The position numbers were made by a program, and so were the translations under genes. From the NCBI RefSeq assembly GCF_000737785.1, contig NZ_JPRO01000023.1, positions 1 to 64,000 of the forward strand: DNA of 64,000 bases, written 5' to 3'. Positions 1 through 8,703 of this stretch are shown piece by piece. Numbering within the stretch: the first letter of the stretch is position 1; every line of letters starts with the position of its first letter. The notes under the pieces were generated by a model that saw only the letters and a program-made list of their open reading frames with translations, was not told the DNA's origin and did no database searches. The stretch comes from Chryseobacterium luteum. Lineage in GTDB: Bacteria > Bacteroidota > Bacteroidia > Flavobacteriales > Weeksellaceae.

Positions 1-1
1 G

Positions 2-2056
2 ATCAGAAGCGAGATTTCTCAGGGGATGATCTGCGCAGAAGATGAGCTTGGCCTTAGTGAAGATCATGGTGGAATTATGGTTTTGGATGAAACCAAATAT
101 GAAGTAGGAAAGAATTTTGCCGATTATTTTGAACTGGCAAACGATGAAGTCTTAGAAATCGGTTTGACGCCGAACAGGACAGACGCCATGTCGCATTACG
201 GTGTTGCAAGAGATCTTCACGCTTTCCTTTCAACCAACCAGCAGAAATCCACATTTGAGAAAGTGTCTTCTGAAAGTTTGAACGGGGAAGGCTCACATAA
301 TTTCACTTTAGAAGTGGAAAACGCTGAACTCTGCCCAAGATATATCGGAGCTGTAATTGAAGATGTGAAAGTAGCTGAATCTCCGGCCTGGTTAAAAGAC
401 AGACTGAAAGCAATCGGTTTAAGCCCGATTAACAATATTGTAGATATTACCAATTATATCCTTCACGGTTACGGGCAACCTCTTCATGCATTTGATGCAG
501 ACAAAATCACTGACAGTAAAGTGAAAGTAGGTACCGTAAAAGAAGGAACAAAATTCACGACCCTGGATGGTGTTGAAAGAACTTTGAACGGTTCTGAAGT
601 CATGATCAAAGACGGAAAAGACAACCCGATGTGTATTGCAGGAGTTTTTGGCGGTGCCAATTCAGGAGTTTCTGATGAAACGAAAACCATATTTCTGGAA
701 AGTGCTTATTTCAACCCGGTAGCTGTAAGAAAAGCCGCTAAATTTCATGGCTTAAGTACAGATGCTTCTTTCAGATTTGAAAGAGGAGTAGATCCAAATA
801 TCACCAGAACAGCAATAACCCATGCCATCAAAATGATCCAGGAGATGGCCGGAGGAAAATTAATGGGAGACCTGTTGGAAGAATATCCAAAGAAAATCGA
901 AGATAATTATGTGATCATCAGATTCTCAAAGATTGAACAGATCTTAGGAACAAAGATCCACAGGGAGAAAGTAAAGGAAATCTTAAAATCCCTGGAAATC
1001 CAGGTTTTAAATGAGATCCAGAACGGGCTTGAAATATCTGTGCCTGCTTACAGAGCAGATGTAACGAGAGAAATTGATGTGATTGAAGAAATTCTGAGAA
1101 TTTACGGGTACAATAAGATCGATGCTCCACAGAAAATTTCGTTTACACCGGTAAAACTGAGCGCCAACGATCAGGATGAGCTTGAAAATAACTGGGCGAG
1201 AACACTGCAGGGACTTGGCTTCAACGAAGTGATGAACAACTCACTCACTTCCGTAAAAGATGAAACCGATGCCGTGAAATTACTAAATCCATTAAGCGGA
1301 GATCTGGCGTTCATGAGAAAATCTTTATTGGAAGGTCTTCTTCAGAATGCAGTGTATAACATCAACAGAAAGAATCAGGATATCAAATTCTTCGAATTCG
1401 GAAAGATTTATCATAAAAAAGATAAATACGAAGAAAGAAAGCAGCTTGCCCTTCTTGTTACAGGAAGAGATGTTGCTGAAAACTGGCTGCAACCTAAATC
1501 CGCAGTAAGCTTTTACAATCTTAAAGCTTATGTAAAAGTCCTGTTAGAAAGGCTTGGAGTAGATTATAAAGAAATTGCTTTAACAGACGAAAGATTCTCC
1601 GATTCATTAGCTTACGAAGCGGAAGGAAAAACTTTAGTAAGAATTGGAAAAGTATCTCCGGTTTTATTGAAAGACTTTGACATTGATCAGGAATGTTTCT
1701 ACGCAGAAATCGAACTTGAATTGGCTCAGGAATTACGTTCCGGAAATGTACTTAAATTTAAGGATATTCCTAAGTTCAATAAGATCAGAAGAGATCTTGC
1801 CCTATTGATCGATAAAAATATAAACTATCAGGATCTGTATCAGACGGCGAAAAAGAATAAATCTCCTTTTATCAGAGGGATCAATTTATTCGATGTATAT
1901 GAAGGAAAGAATCTTCCGGAAGGAAAAAAATCCTATGCGATGAGCTTTGAACTCCTTAATGAAGAAAAAACATTGGAAGAAAAAGAAATTTCAGAAGTGA
2001 TGGAATCTCTGATCAAAGCATTTCAAAAAGAATACAATGCAGAATTAAGATCTTAA
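2..2056 (+). CDS. pheT: phenylalanine--tRNA ligase beta subunit, 5'-truncated by window edge
   Basis: Beta chain of the cytoplasmic alpha2beta2 enzyme that charges tRNA-Phe. The open frame runs in from the left edge and already encodes the end of the EMAP-like tRNA-binding domain (SQGMICAEDELGL), so the ATG at 26 is internal. Family members are about 800 aa, so roughly 120 N-terminal residues lie outside the window. Seen in order are the B3/B4 editing region (IVDITNYILHGYGQPLHAFD), B5 (RFERGVD and the following domain), the catalytic-core-like region and a C-terminal FDX-ACB anticodon-binding domain (KDIPKFNKIRRDLALLID onward). A strong terminator follows 20 bases after the stop. No anomalies seen; identification is firm. 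Confidence 0.97.
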   Translation: MRSEISQGMICAEDELGLSEDHGGIMVLDETKYEVGKNFADYFELANDEVLEIGLTPNRTDAMSHYGVARDLHAFLSTNQQKSTFEKVSSESLNGEGSHNFTLEVENAELCPRYIGAVIEDVKVAESPAWLKDRLKAIGLSPINNIVDITNYILHGYGQPLHAFDADKITDSKVKVGTVKEGTKFTTLDGVERTLNGSEVMIKDGKDNPMCIAGVFGGANSGVSDETKTIFLESAYFNPVAVRKAAKFHGLSTDASFRFERGVDPNITRTAITHAIKMIQEMAGGKLMGDLLEEYPKKIEDNYVIIRFSKIEQILGTKIHREKVKEILKSLEIQVLNEIQNGLEISVPAYRADVTREIDVIEEILRIYGYNKIDAPQKISFTPVKLSANDQDELENNWARTLQGLGFNEVMNNSLTSVKDETDAVKLLNPLSGDLAFMRKSLLEGLLQNAVYNINRKNQDIKFFEFGKIYHKKDKYEERKQLALLVTGRDVAENWLQPKSAVSFYNLKAYVKVLLERLGVDYKEIALTDERFSDSLAYEAEGKTLVRIGKVSPVLLKDFDIDQECFYAEIELELAQELRSGNVLKFKDIPKFNKIRRDLALLIDKNINYQDLYQTAKKNKSPFIRGINLFDVYEGKNLPEGKKSYAMSFELLNEEKTLEEKEISEVMESLIKAFQKEYNAELRS

Positions 2057-2076
2057 TTAAGAATAAATATTACTGA

Positions 2077-2100
2077 AACGGGCTTTAGCCCGTTTTTTTG
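2077..2100 (+). terminator. rho-independent terminator of pheT
   Basis: AACGGGC, loop TTTA, GCCCGTT, then a run of seven T. The same GGGCTTTAGCCCG hairpin recurs at 2201-2213 without a T-run, so the short palindrome is itself a local repeat. Confidence 0.9.
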
Positions 2101-2349
2101 TTTTTAATCATTTAGAATTATAAATTCTGCATCCCAATCGGCTCAATCAGCAAAAAAAGAAATTAATCTCCCGGAATCCGGATATTTATTCAATAGAAAT
2201 GGGCTTTAGCCCGTTTGAAAATGGAAACATCAGTCACCTTGATATTTAAAAATAATCCTGGAAATAGAGCTTTCGAAAGTAATAAAATCCTTTCCGGACC
2301 GTTTAAATAATATAATTTCCTTAAATTTGAGTAATTCTAAAAGAAAAAA

Positions 2350-2760
2350 ATGAAAAATCTTTTTTTAAGTATAGCTGCGGCTGCCGTTCTGGCATCGTGC
2401 GGTACAATGTCCAGCGCTTCTGCATCTAAAGTGGGGAAAGCGCAGCCATCACTGGCCAATACAAAGTGGACATTGGCGGATAATGTGAAAGGCAAGGTTC
2501 CTACCCTGAATATTGAAGGGGAAAAGATCAATGGAAACGGAGGATGCAACAACTATTTCGGAACAGCTACAATAAGTCCTTCTACAGGTGATTTCTCTGC
2601 AGGACAGTTAGGATCTACCAAAATGATGTGCAACAATATGAGCGTTGAGCAGAATTTTATGGATATGGTGGGGAAAGCCAATAAATATGTGATTTCCGGA
2701 ACTACCTTAGAACTTTACAAAGACAATCTTCTGCTGTTGAAATTCAATAAAGCTGAATAA
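2350..2760 (+). CDS. META-domain (HslJ-like) lipoprotein
   Basis: 136-aa predicted lipoprotein. Residues 1-17 form a lipoprotein signal ending in LASCG, so Cys17 would be acylated. From about residue 38 there is a META/HslJ domain: NTKWTL start, the GNGGCNNYFG turn, the GSTKMMC segment with a second conserved Cys, and a closing LELYKDNLLLLKF strand pair. In Escherichia coli, HslJ is an outer-membrane protein linked to novobiocin resistance; the biochemical role of the family is unclear. The ATG follows a purine-rich run (AAAAGAAAAAA). A possible -7 box TAAATTTG lies at 2322-2329. A shared terminator follows. Function beyond the family name is not inferable. Confidence 0.85.
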   Translation: MKNLFLSIAAAAVLASCGTMSSASASKVGKAQPSLANTKWTLADNVKGKVPTLNIEGEKINGNGGCNNYFGTATISPSTGDFSAGQLGSTKMMCNNMSVEQNFMDMVGKANKYVISGTTLELYKDNLLLLKFNKAE

Positions 2761-2769
2761 AATAAAAAA

Positions 2770-2795
2770 GGAACTCAATTTGAGTTCCTTTTTTT
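2770..2795. terminator. bidirectional terminator
   Basis: GGAACTCA, loop ATT, TGAGTTCC, flanked by A-rich DNA on the left and T7 on the right. It sits between the plus-strand META gene (ends 2760) and the minus-strand acidic protein (ends 2811) and can serve both. Confidence 0.85.
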
Positions 2796-2810
2796 ATGTT
2801 TGGGTAGTTA

Positions 2811-3050
2811 TTATTCTTCCTCTTCCTCGTCGTACTTAGCCAGCTCTTCATCGCACCATTTAAATGCAGCCTCTACCACTTTTGTAGCCTCGTCTGCCAT
2901 AGTTTCCTCATCGTCGCCTTCCAAATCATCCAGCCACTCAACTTCTTCCTCCTCAACATTTAAGATGAATCTTGGATATTCTGTATGAACTACGAATAAA
3001 TCTTCAGGAAATTCCGAATTGTCTGCTAATAAAAACTTTGGTAATTTCAT
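2811..3050 (-). CDS. small acidic conserved protein, function unknown
   Basis: 79 aa, strongly acidic, with a Glu/Asp-rich second half (EEEEVEWLDDLEGDDEE and a DEEEEE tail). The N-terminal half reads like a folded beta segment (MKLPKFLLADNSEFPEDLFV, YPRFILNV). No signal peptide or membrane segment is seen, so it is probably cytosolic. It lies between a bidirectional terminator and the membrane-protein gene upstream. The opposite strand has a serine-rich open frame (2800-2988) that is only the complement of the acidic codons. I do not recognise a characterised family; the gene looks real because of start, length and terminator placement. Confidence 0.7.
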   Translation of the reverse strand: MKLPKFLLADNSEFPEDLFVVHTEYPRFILNVEEEEVEWLDDLEGDDEETMADEATKVVEAAFKWCDEELAKYDEEEEE

Positions 3051-3087
3051 TTTTTTAATATTTTAACTTTAATCAAAGATAATAAAA

Positions 3088-4404
3088 TTATTGATATTTG
3101 TTCTTGTTGATTTTAATTTTTTGCAAAACTTTATACCTTGTAAGAGTCGTCCTGCGGAGTGTATCTTCAGGTCTGAAAGTAAGGGTAATATCAGAGTTTA
3201 CTGTACTTAAAAGCTCAGCAACCTGTATTTTTTCCAGATTCTCTTCTTTTAAAATAAAAAACTGTATGGGAACTTTATCCAGCTTCTCACTTTTTAAAAA
3301 ATCTGCGGCAGCTTTTCTGTTTTCAAGATAATTTCCCTTGGAAAGCCAGGTGAAAACCAGCCCGGATAGTAAGCTTAGTGCAGTGACTAAATAGGTTTTG
3401 GTATTGAAAATCCTGAAAAGTCTGTTAAAATAAATAAGCCATACAGGGATTATAAAAGGCCCTATGATCCTATAATCGAGAGGAATGACCGAATAAAAAT
3501 ACTGAACAAAATAAGAGCATAGAATGCCGGAAATACTGATAATGGTAAAGAAATATTCTGTTTCGGACAGCTTATTTTTTACAAAAAGATAAATCATCAA
3601 AAAAATATTCAAAGCACCAATACCATAAATCCCATAATTGATGAAGCTTCCACGGGGATCTGCAATATGGATGAAAGGATTGAATGAAGTTGCCAGTCCC
3701 TGTATCAATTCTTTCAATAACTTGGAAGTGGGGTGGATTCCTACAGACAGGGCCTGCTTGATATAATTTTCATTAAAATAATCAATAAATAAAAATTTAT
3801 AAGCTCCTACAAACAGAATTCCTATCACGCCTGAGATAATAAATACCGATGAATATTTTTTTCTCCAAAAAATCAAGCCGTAAAGACCGGTTCCTCCAAT
3901 GAAGAATAAGGCGCTATATCGGATGTTATAAAGAGAGATTAATGAAAGCGAAAGGTAAAAAACAGCCTTTCCATTTTCAAGTTTTCCTGTAATGATCTGC
4001 GAGGCAGTATATAAAAATAAAAATACGAAAGGAATAATAAGAGCTTCGCTCATCGTATAAGCAAACAATGAAACGAAACTGAACAATCCGCATACTGCAA
4101 TAGCCTCAGGTCTGTAGAACTTTTTTTTCCAGCAGAAATAAATAACAAAAAGATAAGCAGCAATTCCAAGGGCTTTACTTCCCCAGAACTCATCGAAGCC
4201 AAGAAACGTAAACAATCTTATACTAAAAGGGTAACCTATCGGAGTTGTAGTATTGTCAATGGTCGGAAGAACATGCGCGAATCTCATAAAGCGGATAGAA
4301 TCGGGATTTACTCTTCCTTTTTCATTTAATATAAAACGAAGAATGGTCATCATTACAGTGATGATGACCATTGCTATTTGGATGTTTTTTTCCTTTAATT
4401 TCAT
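3088..4404 (-). CDS. polytopic membrane protein, glycosyltransferase-like (GT-C type) candidate
   Basis: 438 aa with about ten hydrophobic segments alternating with short basic loops, and a soluble C-terminal tail of about 80 residues. The first loop after TM1 carries an NPDSIRFMRFA segment, and an early TIDNTTTPIGYPFSIRLF stretch resembles the first periplasmic loop of GT-C or EpsG-type membrane proteins that use lipid-linked sugars. That is a resemblance only; no catalytic motif can be assigned. Its start lies 4 bases after the stop of the hydroxybutyryl-CoA dehydrogenase gene, so the two are probably co-transcribed. Confidence 0.7.
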   Translation of the reverse strand: MKLKEKNIQIAMVIITVMMTILRFILNEKGRVNPDSIRFMRFAHVLPTIDNTTTPIGYPFSIRLFTFLGFDEFWGSKALGIAAYLFVIYFCWKKKFYRPEAIAVCGLFSFVSLFAYTMSEALIIPFVFLFLYTASQIITGKLENGKAVFYLSLSLISLYNIRYSALFFIGGTGLYGLIFWRKKYSSVFIISGVIGILFVGAYKFLFIDYFNENYIKQALSVGIHPTSKLLKELIQGLATSFNPFIHIADPRGSFINYGIYGIGALNIFLMIYLFVKNKLSETEYFFTIISISGILCSYFVQYFYSVIPLDYRIIGPFIIPVWLIYFNRLFRIFNTKTYLVTALSLLSGLVFTWLSKGNYLENRKAAADFLKSEKLDKVPIQFFILKEENLEKIQVAELLSTVNSDITLTFRPEDTLRRTTLTRYKVLQKIKINKNKYQ

Positions 4405-4408
4405 TCAA

Positions 4409-5302
4409 TTATTTCAAAAACATTTTTGAAACTTTTTCAGCTTTTTTGCTTTCCGAATAATCATAGAAACCTTCTCCTGACTTTACACCCAGTTTTCCTG
4501 CCATCACCATGTTTACAAGAAGCGGGTTTGGAGCATATTTAGGGTTTTTGAAACCATCGTACATTACATTAAGAATGGCAAGACAGATATCAAGACCGAT
4601 AAAATCTGCCAGCTGAAGCGGCCCCATCGGATGTGCCATTCCAAGCTTCATTACCGTATCAATTTCTTCTACACCAGCCACTCCGTTATAAAGTGTTTCG
4701 ATAGATTCGTTAATCATTGGCATAAGAATTCTGTTCGCTACGAAGCCTGGATAGTCATTCACTTCCACAGGAACTTTGCCCAATGTTTTGCTCATTTCAT
4801 AAATTGCATCAAAAGTCTCCTTAGAAGTAGAATATCCTTTGATGATCTCTACCAGTTTCATGATAGGAACAGGGTTCATAAAGTGCATTCCGATCACTTT
4901 GTCAGCTCTTTTGGTAGCTGCAGCAATTTTCGTGATAGAAATAGAAGAAGTATTGGTAGCCAGGATACAGTTGGCTGGTGCCAATTCATCCATCTGTCCG
5001 AAGATTTTCAGCTTCAGATCCTGGTTTTCAGTAGCCGCTTCTACAATAAGATCTGCGTTTCCTGCCGCTTCTTTAAGTTCTGTAAAAGTGCTTATGTTTC
5101 CTAATGTTTCAGCTTTCTGTTCTTCCGTAAGGTTTCCCTTTGCAATTATTCTGTCAAGGTTAGTGGTAATTGTTTTCAGGCCTCTGTCCAGAGCATCCTG
5201 CGATACATCTACCAGATTTACTTTGAAACCGCTTTGTGCAAAAGTATGCGCAATACCGTTCCCCATAGTTCCTGCTCCAATAACTACAATGTTTTTGATC
5301 AT
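4409..5302 (-). CDS. hbd: 3-hydroxybutyryl-CoA dehydrogenase
   Basis: 297-aa NAD(P)-dependent dehydrogenase that interconverts 3-hydroxyacyl-CoA and 3-oxoacyl-CoA in beta-oxidation or butanoate metabolism. It shows an N-terminal Rossmann fold (IGAGTMGNGIA, residues 8-18), the VEAATEN segment, NTSS near 117-120, and the catalytic His140 in GMHFMNP. Glu152 and Asn190 (PGFVANRIL) complete the usual set. The C-terminal helical domain ends in KSGEGFYDYS, typical of the short monofunctional enzymes. Length matches the family (about 280-300 aa). It probably shares a transcript with the membrane protein downstream and the small secreted protein upstream (10-bp gap). Confidence 0.95.
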   Translation of the reverse strand: MIKNIVVIGAGTMGNGIAHTFAQSGFKVNLVDVSQDALDRGLKTITTNLDRIIAKGNLTEEQKAETLGNISTFTELKEAAGNADLIVEAATENQDLKLKIFGQMDELAPANCILATNTSSISITKIAAATKRADKVIGMHFMNPVPIMKLVEIIKGYSTSKETFDAIYEMSKTLGKVPVEVNDYPGFVANRILMPMINESIETLYNGVAGVEEIDTVMKLGMAHPMGPLQLADFIGLDICLAILNVMYDGFKNPKYAPNPLLVNMVMAGKLGVKSGEGFYDYSESKKAEKVSKMFLK

Positions 5303-5312
5303 TTTTTTTCTT

Positions 5313-5723
5313 TTATTTTTTATAGATAGTTAAATTTTTTATGTTGCTGAGATCAGACTTATAAACAGTGGCAGCCGGATCAAAATTCACGGTGCCGTCG
5401 CTGTCCTGTTTCCTTTTTTTGTTTTGTGAAGCTATCGCTGACTGAAGTCCTTTTATGAAAGTGCTCTTCTTCTTTTTGCCCAGCCGGTCTATTCCGATAT
5501 ATAAATTGAATTCACCTTCTCGTCCGAGCCCTCCCTGTTTTAAAACTTCAAAAGCTTTGAGATGATTGCTTTTCTCAAATTTTTTAATATAGTCCGTCAC
5601 AGGCTTTGTAGAAGGAGTTCCGCAGCAGATGCTGCCATAGCTGATTTGTAGGTAGCTCATGCTCTTTTGTGAAAAAAAGAACACTGAGCAGAGCAGGCTT
5701 ATAGTTAATAATATCTTTTTCAT
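5313..5723 (-). CDS. small secreted protein, unknown
   Basis: 136 aa with a clear Sec signal peptide (MKKILLTISLLCSVFFFSQ). The mature part contains a CCGTPSTKP segment with paired cysteines, then a basic helical region and a C-terminal NLTIYKK. No enzyme motif is recognised. It lies upstream of the hydroxybutyryl-CoA dehydrogenase gene on the same strand with a 10-base gap and may lead that operon. Exported periplasmic or surface location is inferred from the signal peptide. Confidence 0.7.
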   Translation of the reverse strand: MKKILLTISLLCSVFFFSQKSMSYLQISYGSICCGTPSTKPVTDYIKKFEKSNHLKAFEVLKQGGLGREGEFNLYIGIDRLGKKKKSTFIKGLQSAIASQNKKRKQDSDGTVNFDPAATVYKSDLSNIKNLTIYKK

Positions 5724-5793
5724 ATCAATGGTTTACCGGATGTTTCAATTGAGATTTTTATCAATTTCTGTGCTTAAAAATAAGCTTAATATT

Positions 5794-6675
5794 TTACTTA
5801 TTAAAATCATCCCACACTGCCTTGGAAATATCAGAAACCATTTTACAGTTCACGGCGTCTGCTTCTGTGGAATTGCTTACAAATACGGCAATTGCGTAAT
5901 GTTTACCGTTCGGAAGGGTGATGATTCCTATATCATTTTCAGCAATGGTAAGGCCGTTGTCATTTTTGCCGGAAGAACCAGTTTTGTGTGCTGTGGGAGT
6001 GTTTTTGGGTAATTGTTCAATAATTTTATTAGTTCCGGTTTTAGTTCCGGTCATAATTTTCATCAAATAATCTGTAGACTTTTTAGAAAGCAGCTTTCCG
6101 TCATAGAATTTTTTCAGGACCTGTGCGGCAGAATTGGGAGTAGTGTAATTCTCATAAAGTGATTTCCAGTTTTTTTCATGCATCTCCTGTTCATTGTACC
6201 TGATCTGGAAATCTTTTACCCCTTTGGAATCCATAAACTGCTGAACCTTTTTTGTTCCTCCAATGAGTTTCAAAAGAAGATCACAAAGATTATTATCACT
6301 TAAAGCCACCGTGTAGTCGATCACTTCATTTAAAGTAACTTCAATATTTCCGGCAGGATACTTTTCCCGGAATGGAGACCATGTTTTTTCCTTCAGATCA
6401 GTTTTGCTCACGAATACTTTCTGGTCCAGTGAAAGTTTTCCTTTATCTACAAGATCCAAAGCTGCAGCTGCAATATGAAACTTGAAAACACTCAGCATCG
6501 GTAACTTCTGATCTCCGTTTTTACTGTATTTAAAATTATTTTCAAAACCCAGTACCGAAATCCCGACCGTTGCTTTTTTACCCTCAGTTATAGAATTGAT
6601 TTTCTGCTCCAAAGCAGATTTCTGGGCTACAGCCAGTGACGAGATCAGAAGAAAGAAAAGTCCTATTTTTTTCAT
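5794..6675 (-). CDS. class A beta-lactamase, CGA/CIA-like (subclass A2)
   Basis: 293-aa periplasmic serine beta-lactamase with a Sec signal peptide (residues 1-18). Active-site elements are all visible: SVFK with nucleophile Ser62 and Lys65, SDN at 126-128, a Glu in the NEQEM omega-loop region (about 162-164), and HKTGSSG with KTG at 231-233. The overall pattern (KLPMLSVFKFHIAAA, HYAIAVFVSN) matches the subclass A2 enzymes intrinsic to chryseobacteria, such as CGA-1 and CIA. No mobile-element signatures flank it and the neighbours are core genes, so it looks like a resident species-level gene. The substrate range cannot be read from the sequence. Confidence 0.93.
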   Translation of the reverse strand: MKKIGLFFLLISSLAVAQKSALEQKINSITEGKKATVGISVLGFENNFKYSKNGDQKLPMLSVFKFHIAAAALDLVDKGKLSLDQKVFVSKTDLKEKTWSPFREKYPAGNIEVTLNEVIDYTVALSDNNLCDLLLKLIGGTKKVQQFMDSKGVKDFQIRYNEQEMHEKNWKSLYENYTTPNSAAQVLKKFYDGKLLSKKSTDYLMKIMTGTKTGTNKIIEQLPKNTPTAHKTGSSGKNDNGLTIAENDIGIITLPNGKHYAIAVFVSNSTEADAVNCKMVSDISKAVWDDFNK

Positions 6676-6738
6676 AATGTATGCTTTAAAGGAAACCCCT
6701 TTTAGAGACTAAAAGGGATCTGCAATTTAAGATAATTA

Positions 6739-8469
6739 TTACTGTATTTCAAAATAATTCAGGTTGGAACCGCCGCTTTCGACGTGAAGCCTGATTGTAT
6801 TGATTCCATTCCGGAGAGGAACGTTTTTAACGGATACTGTTTTCCAGTTTTCATCTCCGCCGGTGGAAGGCAGCGAAACTTTGGCCAGCAGCTTTCCTGA
6901 AGCATCTTCCAGTCTGATACCGGCATCATTCTTACCTGCATACCTGATGCTGAATGTATAGTTTTTATCAGCTTTCGCATTAAGGGTATACTGAAGCCAT
7001 TCTCCTGCTTCCGTTTTTCCTACATAGTATGTATTGGTAATATGATCATAGCAGAGATAAATATCCACACCGTCATTTCTCATCTGCTGTCCGGAATTCC
7101 ATTCAGACCTTTTCTTGGGATCACTCACCCAGAGGTTAATGAAATCCTTATCCAGATAGGCTGAACCCATCCTTCCCAAATCATACTCTGATGCAAATAT
7201 TCTTCCCGGGGCCTGATGCTTTTTAAATGGTTTTGTAGAATCATCCGTTACCTGCCTGAACATAGCATCAATAACATCATTCTTAATTTCAACATTGCTG
7301 AATTTGTAATTCTCTGCGATCTTCATCAACGCTTTTGTTGCATAGTCTTTAGACGGTTTTTCGCCGCCGTTTTTCCAGTAATTCAGAAGCTTTTCGTATT
7401 CAGGTGTAATCTTGACATTGGTGATCCCTGCAATATTATCAATCTTTTTCATCGGCCAAAATGCATAGCCTATATTATGCTTATTCAGAAGCTGGATCAG
7501 CTCGGTGAACCATACATTCGAATTTTCTCCGGTTTCTCCAAGCCAGATAGGAATGTTATGCTTTTTTCTCAGATCAAGGATAGACTGGATGGTTTCATCA
7601 TTATTATAATTCCAGTATTTATGAAAACTGAATACCATATTGCTGTCCCAGATCGGGATTAATCCGTTATAATTATTTCCCCATCCGTTGCCTTCAATAA
7701 ATATAATGTGTTTTTTATCGTTTTCCCGGATAGCAGTCGTAATGTCCTTTTGCAGTTTCCATAGCGGAGCATTGGACATCTCGTCAGTACCGTTCGGATT
7801 TTTTCCGGTGAAATTGATATTCGGTTCATTGATCAGGTCGTAACCACCGATCCAGGGTTCGTCTTTGTACCGTTCAGCAAGCTTTTTCCATAATGCAATG
7901 GTTTTTTCCTGGTTTTCACTGCTTTCCCAAAGAGAGGGTTTTGTTTTGTCATTGTCAGAAATATTAACGTCATTTCCCTGTCCGCCCGGCGCTGCATGAA
8001 GGTCAAGGATCAAATATATTTTATTGGCAGCACACCATTTCAGAAGGTTATCAGTCATTTTAAAACCTTCTTCCAGCCACATATTCTTTCCTTTTACCGG
8101 TTCTTTTTCAATAGGAAGGGTGTACAGATCATAGTGCATGGGCAGCCTTATAGAATTGAATCCAACTTTAGTAAGAAAGTCAATATCTTGCTTAGTAACG
8201 CCATTTTTAAGATAAGCCTTATAAAAGTTCCTCATTCCGTCTTCACCGATCAGTTCAGTGATCTTCTCTTTGATCTTATACTGAGGACCTGCAAAATCAG
8301 CTGTTTTCAGCATATAACCTTCCTGAAGCATCCATCCCCCGAGGCCCAGACCTCTCAGCTGGATATTTTCACCTTTGTCATTAACTATTTTTTGTCCTTC
8401 AGTTTTTAATAATTGTGATGTCCCAAATTGAGACAATAATAAAGCGGATAATAGGATGGCTCTTTTCAT
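6739..8469 (-). CDS. secreted glycoside hydrolase family 5 enzyme with C-terminal CBM6-like module
   Basis: 576 aa from the ATG at 8467-8469. A longer frame from 8526 adds 19 residues ahead of the obvious signal peptide MKRAILLSALLLSQFGTSQ and is not used. The GH5 barrel starts with RGLGLGGWMLQEGYML; the acid/base Glu215 sits in LINEPN and the nucleophile Glu312 in WLGETGENS, with HKYW between them. After a linker of about 100 residues, a C-terminal beta module (about 430-576; AGEWLQYTL, YTFSIRYAG, LNYFEIQ end) looks like CBM6. It probably cleaves beta-glucan or a related polysaccharide outside the cytoplasm. There is no type IX sorting tail. Confidence 0.9.
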   Translation of the reverse strand: MKRAILLSALLLSQFGTSQLLKTEGQKIVNDKGENIQLRGLGLGGWMLQEGYMLKTADFAGPQYKIKEKITELIGEDGMRNFYKAYLKNGVTKQDIDFLTKVGFNSIRLPMHYDLYTLPIEKEPVKGKNMWLEEGFKMTDNLLKWCAANKIYLILDLHAAPGGQGNDVNISDNDKTKPSLWESSENQEKTIALWKKLAERYKDEPWIGGYDLINEPNINFTGKNPNGTDEMSNAPLWKLQKDITTAIRENDKKHIIFIEGNGWGNNYNGLIPIWDSNMVFSFHKYWNYNNDETIQSILDLRKKHNIPIWLGETGENSNVWFTELIQLLNKHNIGYAFWPMKKIDNIAGITNVKITPEYEKLLNYWKNGGEKPSKDYATKALMKIAENYKFSNVEIKNDVIDAMFRQVTDDSTKPFKKHQAPGRIFASEYDLGRMGSAYLDKDFINLWVSDPKKRSEWNSGQQMRNDGVDIYLCYDHITNTYYVGKTEAGEWLQYTLNAKADKNYTFSIRYAGKNDAGIRLEDASGKLLAKVSLPSTGGDENWKTVSVKNVPLRNGINTIRLHVESGGSNLNYFEIQ

Positions 8470-8523
8470 ATAAAATTTTTTATTTAAATGTTGGAGGGGT
8501 AGAGAATAATGTTTTAAGAAAAA

Positions 8524-8551
8524 CAAATATATTTAAAAAATCCTGAACAAA
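8524..8551 (-). promoter_or_regulatory. putative promoter for the GH5 gene
   Basis: Read on the minus strand: TTTG (8548-8551), 16 bases, TATATTTG (8524-8531). The -7 box fits the Bacteroidota consensus TAnnTTTG exactly; the spacer is a little short. It lies 54 bases ahead of the chosen ATG and overlaps the longer alternative frame, which supports the shorter start. Confidence 0.45.
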
Positions 8552-8649
8552 AATTAAAATTATTCAATCAAATCAGATTATTTCCAAAAAATCGGAAACA
8601 TAATAGATTTTACCTTCATTCCGGGATAACTCTTACAGGTTACATAAGA

Positions 8650-8678
8650 CAGGCTGTGATTCATATAATCACAGCCTG
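8650..8678 (-). terminator. hairpin, probable terminator of the Gfo/Idh gene
   Basis: CAGGCTGTGATT paired with AATCACAGCCTG around a short loop, 25 bases past the stop of the minus-strand oxidoreductase gene. The T-tract on the minus strand is weak. Confidence 0.55.
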
Positions 8679-8703
8679 CTAAATGTTATTATTATGGATT
8701 TTA

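Noticed and set aside
2800-2988. Serine-rich protein on the plus strand
   Set aside because: Complement of Glu/Asp codons of the acidic minus-strand gene.
4631-5333. Long plus-strand frames of 157 and 164 aa
   Set aside because: Antisense to the well-supported hydroxybutyryl-CoA dehydrogenase.
5794-6675. Beta-lactamase as a recently acquired resistance gene
   Set aside because: No insertion sequence, integron or composition change around it; CGA/CIA-type enzymes are intrinsic to the genus.
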